Positions 33,965-45,100 of a DNA stretch of 64,000 bases are shown here, piece after piece. Under the pieces are notes generated by a model. That model was given only the letters and a program-made list of their open reading frames with translations. It did no database searches and had not been told where the DNA came from. Within the stretch, counting starts at the first letter, position 1. Every line of letters begins with the position of its first letter. The position numbers and the translations under genes were made by a program. The DNA is taken from positions 6,193,270-6,257,269 of the forward strand of contig NC_054565.1 of assembly GCF_017654505.1 (NCBI RefSeq), written 5' to 3'. Origin of the DNA: Polyodon spathula (lineage: Eukaryota > Chordata > Actinopteri > Acipenseriformes > Polyodontidae).

Positions 33965-34389
33965 CTGCAGAACACTGAAACAGAGGCACAGTTACTGTAT
34001 CACATTTCACTAGCTTACACTGCATCTGTATTATTTACTGCTTCCAAAGCAAACCAGGCAGCTTAGCATGCAAAGACTCCTGTTTTAATTAAACCTCCGG
34101 GAAATGGGCGGCCGAGGTACCTCAACGTAGGAAATGGCGATTTATTTGCAACAATAAAACGTTCTGTTACAGGGAGGTATCGGTGTGTGCGCGATCAGTC
34201 TCGCCCTTTGAAATCATCATCAACCTGAACGCTTCCATCTCCAGTGAGAAGAGAAAGCGTTTCCACTAAAATGTCATGTGATTTTACTGCAATCAAGGGA
34301 CAGGATCATACAGCTCCACCAACACACACTATCAGAAGAGAACTGACCACAGCACAAACTGCTTTCTTCATGGTAATTGTATTACTTAC

Positions 34390-34431
34390 AGAGCCCGTGC
34401 TCCTATCAGAGGTGCCTACACAGTCAGAGCC
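34390..34431 (-). CDS. col16a1: col16a1 exon 11, Cys-bearing interruption
   Basis: 42 bp, GSDCVGTSDRSTGS, aligned with human GNDCVRISPDAPLQ. It is a non-helical break with one conserved Cys. Acceptor TTCATTAG, donor TCT|GTAAGT. Confidence 0.88.
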
Positions 34432-34833
34432 CTAATGAAACAAACACAAGAAAATACGATGAGACATTCAGATAGAAACAAGCTATATTAATCTCAATGC
34501 TCATGAGATATGTTTGAGCTTACTGATGTAGCTTCCATGTTTTTATAGATATGTATGCAAAGGGACAATATTAGAATCATACATAATTCAATGGCCCTGC
34601 CAAGCTCAATGCAAATGACCCTATACAGAAGATGCACTTTGGCACTTCAGCTAAATGTGCCGACACTAAATAATGAATTGAAAGAGACGAGAAGGATGTC
34701 TAAAGCCATCAATATAAACAGACTGATGGATTTTTAGGACCCGTATTCTACTGCAAGAGGGGTTCAGTCAGTATTCACAATCAGCCACAGTGCAGGAATG
34801 TGTCTGAAGACTTTTTATTTTCATTGTCCATAC

Positions 34834-34896
34834 CTGGTCTCCTTTCTCCCCTTTCAGTCCATGCATCCCAGGTACCCCACGATCCCCCTTCTCAGC
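34834..34896 (-). CDS. col16a1: col16a1 exon 10, start of the triple-helical region
   Basis: 63 bp, AEKGDRGVPGMHGLKGEKGD then Q. The first long Gly-X-Y run after the N-terminal non-collagenous region, as in human GGKGERGLPGPPGSKGEKG. Acceptor TTCCAG, donor CAG|GTATGG. Confidence 0.92.
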
Positions 34897-35000
34897 CTGG
34901 AACAAGACACACACCTGTGTTACTACAGCCTGCCCCAGTCTCAATCACTGAAACACTGGACAGTGCCTGTAAAAACTGTGCCTGCGGATAATGGGCTCAC

Positions 35001-35027
35001 CTTCACAATGTGCTGGGCATTTTCATC
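35001..35027 (-). CDS. col16a1: col16a1 exon 9, short linker exon
   Basis: 27 bp, DENAQHIVK, phase 0 on both sides. Acceptor TATTTCAG, donor AAG|GTGAGC. It lies where human has the ARDSNVTLAPSG linker. Identity rests on position and splice sites more than on sequence. Confidence 0.7.
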
Positions 35028-35439
35028 CTGAAATAGAGCAAAACAACATCTTACATTCAGTACAGCCAAGTAGATAGATACGTACACACACTGCAAGTGA
35101 AATCATTTCAAACTGGTACCAAATGCAACTGAAAAAAATGAATGCTGACCATTCCACACTGTCTTTAACAGTTAAAGCAAGGACTATTGAACGACGATAG
35201 AAGGATAAGGAAGGATTTCATGCAGAATGCTAAAAGGGGTTCTGCGTGAGATACGTGAATCACACAAGGAATTTGCAAGAAAGGTTTGTGCCCGAGATTC
35301 TTCCTTAACTTTACGCATTTCTTGCTTTAAATTGCATGTCATGAGCCTGCATGTCTTGCTTACAGTACATGCATATCTTCAATTACTTCTTTTTTTGATT
35401 CTCTCATTTAAATTTGCTCTTATTTATCACTGACTTTAT

Positions 35440-35555
35440 TGCATTTCATAACTGCTCTTATCTGTAATGTGATATTTTGTAACAACTGTAAGTCACCCTG
35501 GCGTCTGCTAAGAAATAAATGAATAAATAATAATAATAATAATAATAATAATCTT
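35440..35555 (+). mobile_element. 3' tail of a fish LINE/SINE with (AAT)n
   Basis: AACTGTAAGTCACCCTGGCG, TCTGCTAAGAAATAAATG, then (AATAAT)n. This is the same tail type as the minus-strand copy at 1.3 kb. The body of the element is not recognisable. Confidence 0.5.
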
Positions 35556-37880
35556 CAGTATTGCAAGAGGACTAGTTAGAACACTGCCAATGCTAAAGGG
35601 AGTTAAATACGATTAAAAAAGCCTTGGTTTGCCTTGGTCTTTTAATTAGCACTATAAAACTGTGAAAGGTTACACAAAACATTAAGCAGGAAATTTAAAG
35701 TCTGTTTTGGCAAAGCATTTTGTGTTGTTCTTTTATCTATTTGCTTACTTTGTTTAGTAGAGAAGCAGATAATTAACTCCGCTGGGATGCCCAGAACTTT
35801 TAAAAACAGTTTAATTAATTAACAGATATTTAGTTAAAAGCTTCTCTCCTCTCTCCTCCTCTTGCTACATTTCTATACATTTGCTCAGCCCTGACATTTA
35901 TTGTGACACTATAATTGCTAGTTGGTCTGCTTTAATGATCCAGCCAAATTATATCTGACTGTGCCCCCAAACATCTCCTACTGGATAGGACTCCACTGCT
36001 GCAGCTATCCAGATTCTTTATCTAACTTGAAAGCACTACATCTTCAGCCTTGCATGCGGGCTCTTTAATTAGGAAAGCAATGCTCATGAGTCTATCTTTT
36101 ACCATACAATGCGTGTTCAGTAACCTAGTGCTTTAACTGCCTGTACACACCACTAAAGTTTAGGTGCGTTTGACTGTATCAATGTTTTGTTTTTTTCCAG
36201 CCAAGTATAACAACACTATTTCGGCATTCCGTTAACAGCCAATCCTGGCTTTTAAAAATGTCATTTTTATTATATTTGCAATCGTTCTCAGTGGTGTTGA
36301 TGCACAGTCCTGGAGTTTTACAGTTTTTACTCGTATAACCTTGGAAAGTGCTTTCAACTTGACTTCTAAATTATTTTGCATGTCTTCAATCTGCTAACTC
36401 TTTCCATGGCAACCCGTAGCCTTTAGTTTGATCTCTCCAATCAAACACAAAGCCCCCCTGCATTTAAGCAATCTAAAATTTACCACCCACTCTGCCTTGA
36501 ACTTGCAGGGTCAGATATAGGAATAACTTAACAGAATCTAAAAATCAAAACCTTCAAAATATATATGATCTAAAGAAATCACCTGCGATGTGAACAATGC
36601 CGTTCTGTTACATTTCATCACAGTGATAAAAACGATGTATGATAATGTGTAGGGTTACCATATGAGTCCGTGCACACTAGGACAGTTTGGGGTACTTATT
36701 TACCTGTCTCAGGTACCTTACACAGCAGGACTACACTTACCAGAATGCATTGGGATGCGAGTTGAAAAGCCTGAACTGTCCTGGACCGTACACAGAGTCC
36801 TATAGTAACCCTAACAATGTGCAATTATTCCATTACTTGGCAAGAACGGCACCCCTCTGTGGTAAAGCAGGAAACTGGAGCACTGGTCACCTCTTCTGCC
36901 CTGAGTATCCAGTTCTGAGCACTGTTTCTCAATCAAGTTCAATTGCCCATCAACAACCCGATTAGCAGCATCTCAAATATTACTGCCCAACAGAGCAAGA
37001 ACAACCACCACATTGCACAGCCAGACCCACAAAGAATAAATGCATTAGTAATGTCAAGTGTCAAATGACTATCAAATGGTCTAGTAATTTGGTTTGAAAT
37101 TACTATTTCCTATCCTTAGCTTCCACGACCTCACTGGACTTTTTTTTTTTTTTTTTTTTTAATCTAATCTACAATTCTCTGGCATGTCTGTGAAGGTAGT
37201 GCAGTACAAACATGTTCTAATGCATGACAAGAGCCTTTTATTTCAGGGAAGCTGAAAAGAAATGCATGTGTTGTGCAGAATTCTGACTGGGCAGGAACTC
37301 TCTCTGTGCAGCAGTGAAAGTGTTGGAATTTAATAGGTGCAGACCAACATTGGTCTTTGAGAGAGAGGGGGCAATTATTCACGTGGCACCAGTGTATCGC
37401 TCTGACTAAACACACATTTGAGTAAAAATTGGATACAGAAATGGAAACACAGGATAAAAAAAGCTTTATTAGGAGTGTATAATTTAACAGCACTCTATTC
37501 ACGCCTCAAGCTTATCTGAGGTCCGATGTCGCTGCTAACCGTTATCAGCGTGAAAGATGAGCCCGCAGGTCAGGCATTCTGCCAGCATCAGCTCACAGGC
37601 TGATTAGTGCGAGTGCAGCGAGGTGGGCAGGGTCCTTAACCTGGGGGTCAGTCATTGCGGTGTCAAAGAGACAGCCCCCCACTGTAAATCACACAGGTGG
37701 GAGGGCAAGCACTGAACATCAAGGCAGGAAGAGAGAGTCGGAATACACCATTTAAAAAAAAAAGGGGGGGGACCACATCATAAGGCGACAATAATAAACG
37801 GTACCAAAACTTCAACCAAAACCAGACCCAATTAAACTTGAAGTAACAGAGACAGACAGACAGACAGTTCTCATACTCAC
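35556..37880. other. col16a1 intron, no exon seen
   Basis: AT-rich intronic DNA with poly-T runs (for example at 37,141-37,162) and an X-box-like motif at 36,401-36,413. No collagen-like exon was found. Confidence 0.5.
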
Positions 37881-37916
37881 ATTTTGTGCTTTTATTTCTT
37901 GAGCACAGCCGGCACA
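37881..37916 (-). CDS. col16a1: col16a1 exon 8, CxxC linker exon
   Basis: 36 bp, CAGCAQEIKAQN. The C-x-x-C matches human CPPCVHGARDSN in the same position. Acceptor TTTGCAG, donor AAT|GTGAGT, phase 0. It is small but well supported by the cysteines and strong splice sites. Confidence 0.75.
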
Positions 37917-38031
37917 CTGCAAACAAACAATAACGTTTCACTTCACTCAATGTGGTGCACAATACTGTTACACAATTTATCAAGCATTTCTCTAAAAGTT
38001 CTCATCTGGTGCACAGATTCAGATGTTCTGT

Positions 38032-38268
38032 TTAACTCATTCATTTAGGCAACCTCGTATGGGGATGGATATAAAAACTCTCTTCTAGCCTTTATATGGG
38101 GACAGAAGAAAGATGCAAATGCATGACAGCCTCGTATGAGTCGAATGCCCCCCCTCCCCACATAACAATGGAAAAATAAAATTAAAGGAAAAATATATTT
38201 TTTGTCCAAAGCTACTTCATTTTATTTTTTTTTCTATTTTCAATATTTAAATGAACAAAAAGGTTATA
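38032..38268. mobile_element. second, decayed copy of the 29.2-kb MITE
   Basis: Shares TTTATATGGGGACA, then AGAAAGATGCAAATGCATGA, CAGCCTCGTATGA, TTTTTTGTCCAA and ATTTTCAATATTTAAATGAA with the copy at 29,205-29,369. The termini are degraded and A-rich insertions lengthen it. Confidence 0.5.
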
Positions 38269-39327
38269 AAAAAAAAAAAACGCCATTTAGGTCACAATCC
38301 AAATTGCACCCCCACAGCCTAATCTAAACGTTTACACAGCTCCTCTCCAAAACTGGCGAGCTCAGCCCAGTGCAGACAGCTTCAAACTTCTTGCACAACA
38401 CCTAACACCTCACCTTCCCTTCCCGGTACGAGGTTTCCGTTACTAACGTTGGACAGCTTTGAGGTGGGCAGCATAGGTCAACCAGGTATCATTTGTATAT
38501 GGCAGGCAGCTGCAGCTACAATATAATTGTACCACATCCCGACTGGAGAGGCTCAACATGTAAAGACACGTCCCCTCAGTAACACGCAAACACTGAGGAA
38601 TACCAGAGACACGGCATATGCAGACACGCCACACAGTTAAGAAAATACCTGCATCGTGAAACAGAAACACACCAACCTCTTTCAAAAGAATCGAGCTTTC
38701 ACATGCCAGCGCCAGCCAACTTTAGCCAAACAGCAGTTAACAGAAGACTTAATGGAAAACTAGTCGTGTATTTTCAACCATTTCAACTGTTCTTTAGTCA
38801 AAGAACTGGCAGGCTTGCTGCTTGGGACCAGTTTCAAATAGAATTTTCCTTAAAGAAGCCTATAATTAGAAATATCTGAGTAATACCATTCCCCCGCTCC
38901 CAAGAATATCAGCTGTGTTTCATTGCATATCATTTCTTTCAATTGAAAGCTTGCAAAAGACAGTTTTCAAAGGCTTTGTGCTTTAGAAACACACAAGCTC
39001 CAGATTTCACTTCCATTCTCTCCGATTGCCCAGCAGTTGAGGGATATATTTTATGCTCGATTATAAATTTTGCCCTTCAAGACCATGGAACGTTTTCTTT
39101 TTTTTTGGTGATAAGGTCTAATTTAGTTATTCTTAGATTTTGAAAAGGCATTCAAAAGGATCTTTCAATAATGATTAGATATTTTGCCCGGCTCCAGCTA
39201 AGTCATTCATACTTGGCTGAGGGAGAGTTCAGTCTCCATGCATCAATCCTGCCCTGGAGGGTCCACATTTCAACCATTTTGGACTTTGCCATTCCAGTTA
39301 CAAAGATTCTGTTTCAGTGCTGAACGC

Positions 39328-39460
39328 CTCTCTCTGTCTCTCTCTCTCGCTCTCTCTATCTGTGTGTGTCTCTCTCTCTCTCACTCTCTCCGTGTCTCTG
39401 TCTTTCTCTCTCTCTGTGTCTCCGTGTCTCTATCTCTGTCTCTGTTTCTCTCTCTCTCTG
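39328..39460. repeat. CT-rich low-complexity tract
   Basis: Imperfect (CT)n with GTGT and CCGTGT interruptions. It yields Ser/Leu-rich spurious frames. Confidence 0.85.
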
Positions 39461-39497
39461 CGCTTCCTTGGCCCTCTCCCAACCAGATGAAAGTACT

Positions 39498-39511
39498 GTC
39501 TCCATAGCAAC
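39498..39511. promoter_or_regulatory. RFX X-box-like motif
   Basis: GTCTCCATAGCAAC, whose reverse complement is GTTGCTATGGAGAC. A palindromic X-box match in a col16a1 intron. Confidence 0.35.
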
Positions 39512-39775
39512 GTGCTCCATTAAAACACTAGATAGATACTGTATCAGAGGTTCATTTCAGCTAAGCTCCTTAATAATCTCCACTGATAAGTCAGAAATAC
39601 ATCTATGTAATTTCACATGGGAAATAAGTATGCCAGCTTCAGAGAGATGGAGATTTCAAGCTTCAGGGTGGCTGTGTACTTAACTTTCACAGCAGGTCCA
39701 AATCTCTTTTCGAGCAGTGTAGAAAATGCTAATGCAGAAACACTTTGAAAAGACTGAACAAGGTTTGTCACTTAC

Positions 39776-39790
39776 CTTATCTGGCAGGCC
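39776..39790 (-). CDS. candidate col16a1 microexon (15 bp)
   Basis: Acceptor GGACACAG and a strong donor AAG|GTAAGT would give a 15-bp phase-0 exon GLPDK. Directly upstream the frame continues as GRPGTQ, so the block looks like collagen sequence, but the longer version (start 39,808) is preceded by TG, not AG. It lies in the large intron between exons 7 and 8, where human has about 25 residues that I could not otherwise find. Confidence 0.3.
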
Positions 39791-40202
39791 CTGTGTCCCC
39801 GGACGCCCCAAAAAACAAACACAAAAAAACACAGAAGTGGTTATTTCAATTGATTTAAAACCATGTGTTAAAAGTGACCAGTAGTGGGCAACAGAGGAAT
39901 CAAAATCTGAGAAGCTATCAGCTGTGGGATTTACTAAAAGTATTATAGTATTATAGAAGGAATATATTGTGACAACGTGACATGTGATGATGCTGGATCT
40001 TTTATTATGATCTGGCCTACATTTCAGATATTTATAGCAGGCAACTGGAACTGAAGAGCAGCTCCTGAACACAGATGAAAACTACTCTGATTAAGCATTG
40101 AGTAGGGGCATGGTAGAAATCCCAACTTGGAAACAATCAAAATCTACAAAACATGCCTCTGCTGTGTTTGAAAGGCACACAGCTCTGCTCAGACTGTAGC
40201 TG

Positions 40203-40303
40203 AGATCAGTCTCTCAGAACAGCCAGGTGTGCTGACATCACAAAGGCAGGCGGGATCAGTCTCTCATAACAGCCAGGTGTGCTGACATCACAAACACAGG
40301 CGT
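40203..40303 (+). repeat. 50-bp direct duplication
   Basis: Two tandem copies, period 50, both with GGTGTGCTGACATCACAAA and GATCAGTCTCTCA. Each carries a TGACATCA site resembling a CRE, as does the presumed col16a1 promoter. Confidence 0.85.
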
Positions 40304-40596
40304 GGTCGGGGGAGGCAGGAAGGCTCCACCTTATCTCCATCCTCTCCTTGCACACCAGCCTCCCCCCATCACTGTGCTTCCTCCAGGGAACAGCCACAGC
40401 GACACGCATGAACACATGGCGTGCTTTCACACTGCCAGCGAGAAACAGTGAACTGTATGCAAACACTACCCTGATTTCATTAAACAATTCTTCATTCCAA
40501 AAGCATATCTCAATACATCAATTAAACACAACAAAAGCAGTTTTAAAAATCACCAGGATTGCAATATTTACATAAGTGTAATATGCATAAATAATA

Positions 40597-40920
40597 AATC
40601 TATATGCATTATGAAGTGTTCATACAGTACATCAATTTGATTGGCTTTTAAATCTATATGCGTTATGAAGTGTTCATTCAGTACATCAATTTGATTGGCT
40701 TTTAAATCTATATGCGTTATGAAGTGTTCATACAGTACATCAATTTGATTGGCTTTTAAATCTATATGCGTTATGAAGTGTTCATACAGTACATCAATTT
40801 GATTGGCTTTTAAATCTATATGCGTTATGAAGTGTTCATACAGTACATCAATTTGATTGGCTTTTAAATCTATATGCGTTATGAAGTGTTCATACAGTAC
40901 ATCAATTTGATTGGCTTTTA
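40597..40920 (+). repeat. 54-bp minisatellite, six copies
   Basis: Units contain AAATCTATATGCGTTATGAA, GTGTTCATACAGTACATCAA and TTTGATTGGCTTTT. The first copy differs (GCATT for GCGTT) and the second has CATTCAG. The other units are almost identical. It lies in the col16a1 intron between exons 7 and 8. Confidence 0.95.
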
Positions 40921-41340
40921 TGTGTTTAAATCTGTATTTGTCGGCAGTTGTTTGGGGGTATTATCTTGTCAGATCTCAAACGCTCAGCAGGTTCTGATCA
41001 GTATTTGCATTGGAGACCTTGAATGAGCAGTAGCCGAGCTGCAGTGTTTGAACAGTCTCATTAGGGGGTGCTGTTTCTCTTTTAGGCTGTAATTCACTAG
41101 AGCAACTGTACCCAAGAACTTGACAGTGATGGTAAAACTATAAAAGGAACTAATTATTATAGAATAAAACATTTTATTTGACAAAATCCGTTCTTTTAAC
41201 TACAGAGGAATTAAAAGAAATTGTGTTCCGTGCTTACTAACTAGCCCACCAACGCTAATATGCTTTCAGAAGATTTTATAATGTATTTATTTTTTAAAGA
41301 AAGCATACCAGTATCTTTAACCAAAAAAGGGGGGATGAAT

Positions 41341-41400
41341 TATAATAATAATAATAATAATAAATAATAATAATAATAATAATAATAAACACACACACAC
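41341..41400. repeat. (AAT)n then (CA)n
   Basis: Compound simple repeat, possibly the tail of a lost LINE/SINE copy. Confidence 0.85.
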
Positions 41401-42078
41401 GGTAAGCAGATCAGTCATTTGAAGCAAAGCTATTTTTAACATTTACTGCTGACATGTACTAATGCCTCCTTGGGTTTATCTTAATTATCAGATTTTGGCA
41501 GGGATCCAAAACTTGCTCTGCATCATCTATGAGAACATGAAGACTGAATCTGGCATTCGCTTTGAATTTTAACGAGGTGGAACGCTACATGAAAAACCTT
41601 GCTCTTCAAAATGCTATGGAAACTTTGCCCCTGTATATTCAGGGCTGGATGACAAATTACATAAAGGGTAGTTTAAAGAAGGACAATGCATGTCACGGCA
41701 GCTTATTTTATTTTAGATTAAATCCCTCTCAAAAGGCAAGATGTCTTTCTAAAGCAAGTATGAGCAATTACTGTTGGCAGCTGTATCCAGCTTGCCAGAA
41801 TGGCCAGTTCTGCATGCACAAGTCCATGTGCTTGCTTCAGCTGCAATGAATAACCCCCTACAGCTGCAAGCATGTTTCCATAGGACTGGAGGAAGCTGGG
41901 TTCTGTGCAGACTGACCGAAAAAGGGTCTGTTGTTTTTCATAAAGAATACTTTATGAAAGAATGCACTAAACATGCACAAAGGAAATAGATATATAAACA
42001 TTCATTAAAATGTTTCACTTTTTTTTTATGGAAGAAAATTTGTTTGTAGGTTATGTACCTTGAACCCGTGTATTGTCC

Positions 42079-42109
<31 letters not shown>

Positions 42110-42931
42110 TAATAATCCCTTTTTTAGTTCCTTGTCTGCAGATTTGAGAGGCTTGACAAAAAAGATACTGAAGGGCATCTCTTCATGTACTCCAGTACTA
42201 TCATTCAAGGTCTCTCAAGTTGTTTGTTTCTCATGTCATCAAAATTAAGGTAGAGTTTTATCCTTTGAAAAACTAGGAGTTAAAAGACGAACCGCAAAAT
42301 AATAATTATAATTTATATAAGGAATGCTGCTACTACTATTGGTACTACTACTAATAGCCCAGCTGAGCATGAAATGAAACAGCAGGAGTCTGCGACCCCA
42401 CTGCCAAGTCTCTCTCTCTCGCTCTCGCTCTCCCTCTCAGTATTTTCATCAGCATGGTCCCTGGCAGTCAGCCAGTCACCCAGGTCACGGTGGCAGTGCT
42501 AATGAAGCTGTAGTTCCCTTACTGGCTAAAGCTGATATTTTGTGACGCTTCTCATCTGCTGAATCACTCACACACTCGGCAGCACACACTGCAGCCTCTT
42601 TACTGGACTGTTAGATTCTCAATCTGCAAGTCTCGCTCATGCATTCGCGCATGAAATAAAAAACAAAAATCGCTCACACGGTTGTCTGAATGGGTCGCTG
42701 CTCCCTTCAAGCAGTAATTCTTTTTTTTTTTCTTACCCAGTAAGGAAAGAATTGAGAATCGACTTTGATCATGTACAACCCAGTCTGTCTGTCTGCCTGT
42801 CTTTCACATGTTCACTAATTCGTGTTCCCTGAACATTAGAATATTAGCTAGGTTAAAAGGTCAAGTCTGCTGTTGTGTATAGCATTGAATTGACCTCCTG
42901 ATCATCCCAATAATACCCCCTTCTCCCTCAC
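41401..42931. other. col16a1 intron, no exon seen
   Basis: Includes a 26-base poly-A at about 42,082-42,108 and short CT-rich tracts near 42,410-42,440. No exon recognised. Confidence 0.5.
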
Positions 42932-43069
42932 CTGGCTCCTGATTTCGCTCTCCTCCAGACAGAAGCAGCGGGTGTACACTTTGCCCTCTGGCTGGGGGAC
43001 GATCTCGATCAGGTTAGATTTGGGGCTCACCTCAGCTTCCCGACGGCTTTTTGAGACATTAGGGGGGCA
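42932..43069 (-). CDS. col16a1: col16a1 exon 7, Cys-rich NC linker
   Basis: 138 bp, 46 codons, residues about 253-298: CPPNVSKSRREAEV, then NLIEIVPQPEGKVYTRCFCL and EESEIRSQ. Human has CPPETSKARRD and NELIEINPQSEGKVYTRCFC, so identity is secure. Acceptor CGGCAG, donor CAG|GTGAGG, phase 0. This segment follows the TSPN domain and precedes the first helix. Confidence 0.97.
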
Positions 43070-43346
43070 CTGCCGGAGAAGAGAACACATTAGCAGATCA
43101 TCACTGTGCTCAAACTAGGTATATAAACTGAACTGTACTGCGATTGCTATACACGCTGCAAAAAGTTCAATCCAGCGAGACATGCCGTACAGCAAGGTTG
43201 GCATTGCATTTTTCAACAGTCACAAGCAGTCGACCACACCTCAGCTGAACTACATACCCCTGAAGCCTCAGGCTCCGAGCTCTGGGATGGGAGTCTGATC
43301 TGCCTCTGATCTGTTTTGCTCTCTGCAATGAGAGCAGTGTGCTTAC

Positions 43347-43427
43347 CGTTGCCCCGGGGATCTCACAGCACGCCTCCTGAATGGCCAGGGCAGGGTCACA
43401 GTAGATGGTGATCTGCTGAATATCAAA
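43347..43427 (-). CDS. col16a1: col16a1 exon 6, end of TSPN domain
   Basis: 81 bp, 27 codons: FDIQQITIYCDPALAIQEAC then CEIPGAT. Human has FDLQQVHIYCDPELVLEEGC. It holds the conserved cysteines that close the TSPN fold. Acceptor TGCTCAG, donor ACG|GTAAGC. Confidence 0.97.
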
Positions 43428-43872
43428 CTGAGCAGGGGGAGAAGACATGAGAGAGCGATTAACAAACAACCCTTGACAATCGCTGCAGCACTCCAGTGAG
43501 AAACAAAGAGGAGTTACAAACAAAACACATCCGAAGTGATTATTCACTGACTAATAAAGTACTCTAATAACCTTGGACAACTTTAATCTAAGGTAGTCCA
43601 AGATTAGCATTAAAATCGGGCTCTGTGGAATCTAATGTACACTGCCTGAGTAAACAGATTTTGCATGCAGGGAGATATTAATATTAATTAATGAAGTTTA
43701 AAATGCTATAATTAGCAAATAAAACTTGCATAGGGGCTGATTTGAGCAACTGACTGTATACCCTGTTGGATAGGTCAGCTATGATCAAAACATCCCTTAT
43801 CAGATACTAAGAAAATGTTAAAATAAATGTAGTACAAAGCCGTGATTAAAAAAAACCTGGCGCTGCACCTAC

Positions 43873-44148
43873 TTCCACGGGTGTGCCATCCTCCGCGCGT
43901 AGCCCAATCAGGGTGTGTCCCTCAGGCTCCACCCCCTGCCTCTCGCCCAATGGCTTGGTCTCGATGGAGCTGCAGTCCACGTGCACTGCTGCCATGCCCT
44001 TGTGCACGCTCAGCGCGATCTTGTGCCACTTGAGGTCAAAGAGGGAGGCCACGCCATCGCCACTGAACAGACAACTCACATATTCCTCGTGCGCGCCGCG
44101 GGCTCGCAGCTCCACACTACGCTCAGGACCATTGATACCAAGCGAGAT
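43873..44148 (-). CDS. col16a1: col16a1 exon 5, TSPN domain core
   Basis: 276 bp, 92 codons, residues about 134-225. Key stretches are RSVELRARGAHEEYVSCLF, LFDLKWHKIALSVHKGMAAV and HVDCSSIETKPLGER. Human has RSLELRAQGQDGDFVSCIF and LFDLRWHKLMLSV. WHK and VDCSS are hallmarks of the domain. Acceptor TCTCCAG|ATC, donor GAA|GTAGGT, phase 0. Confidence 0.97.
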
Positions 44149-44584
44149 CTGGAGAGAGAGAGAGAGACTGTAAAACTTGCACAACATAGTACTGTTCCTT
44201 TTTGACAATTTGAGAATTTTCTTCAATACAATGAACAACCCTTATTTGTACAACTTGTGACCCACTCTGTATGCACTATATATAGTGGTACATTAGATTC
44301 GCTCATTGCTCTCAGTTTTCTTATACTACTGTAGTGGTCTGCAGTTCTGAGCTCTCTCTCTCCTAGACCTGATTTGCACTGGCCTTATTGCATTTTTAAT
44401 TACTACAAGACAAACCCTGTAAGATCTCCTGCTCTCATCCAGTTGTTACGGAAGATTTCAGAAACCCGGATTAGCACTAATCATGGACTATCTATCTTTA
44501 GCTTGGGTACAGCAGTCAAAGAGTAGTGCTAATCAGGGTCTATGAAAGCAAACGCGTGCGTGCAAACGGGAAGAAGAAGAATAC

Positions 44585-44708
44585 CTGCGGGTATCCCTGC
44601 GCATCGGAGATCTGGAAGACGTACAGGTTCTCCTTCACTGTCGTCTTCTTCAGCAGCAGCGTGGTGACCAGGGTGAACTCAGCAGGCAGGCCGCGGGGGA
44701 ACACCTGG
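44585..44708 (-). CDS. col16a1: col16a1 exon 4, TSPN domain
   Basis: 124 bp, residues about 92-133: QVFPRGLPAEFTLVTTLLLK then VYVF-type strand YVFQISDAQGYPQ. Human has RVFPRGLPEEFALVLTLLLK and DANGYPQ. The acceptor CTCTCAG|CC is chosen over an inner CAG because it completes the split Ala codon in frame. Donor CAG|GTATTC. Confidence 0.96.
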
Positions 44709-44787
44709 CTGAGAGAGGCACGGAGAGAGAAACCGGTGAAGGGTCTCACCGAGATACAGGCTGGGCATGCCAGCCTTGTAAATGGCT

Positions 44788-45100
44788 CCCATAGTAAAAG
44801 CATAGCAAAGTGTAATAAAGCATAGGGCAAGCATGGCAAAGAGAGATATGCATGGTAAAGAAGTATAGCCAAGCATATCATTAATAAACATGGCAAGCCA
44901 GGATAAACTATGATAAATGCATAGTATAACCATGGGACAACTGCAACAATACCATGCAAAAATAGCATGCAACAATACCATGCAAAAATAGCATGCAACA
45001 ATACCATGCAAAAATAGCATGCAACAATACCATGCAAAAATAGCATGCAACACTACCATGCAACAATACCATGGTGAGCACTTCTAAGAGCAGCACCTTT
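44788..45100 (+). repeat. dispersed repeat with 26-bp tandem expansion
   Basis: The left part (GTAAAAGCATAGCAAAG, AAGCATATCATTAATAAACA, GGATAAACTATGATAAATGC) matches a copy at 57.2-57.4 kb. From about 44,944 a 26-bp unit with CAATACCATGCAAAAATAGC is repeated four to five times, whereas the other copy has only one such unit. Confidence 0.75.

Noticed and set aside
26067..35027. Assignment of the collagen gene to col9a1, col19a1 or another FACIT
   Set aside because: The N-terminal exons (IKKIRN..PLILRLG, VYTRCFCLEE) and GRPGEICVVGPKGQK match COL16A1 specifically, whereas the remembered COL9A1 TSPN sequence is clearly different.
43842..44205. Plus-strand frames up to 96 residues over the TSPN exon
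   Set aside because: Antisense shadows of col16a1 exon 5.
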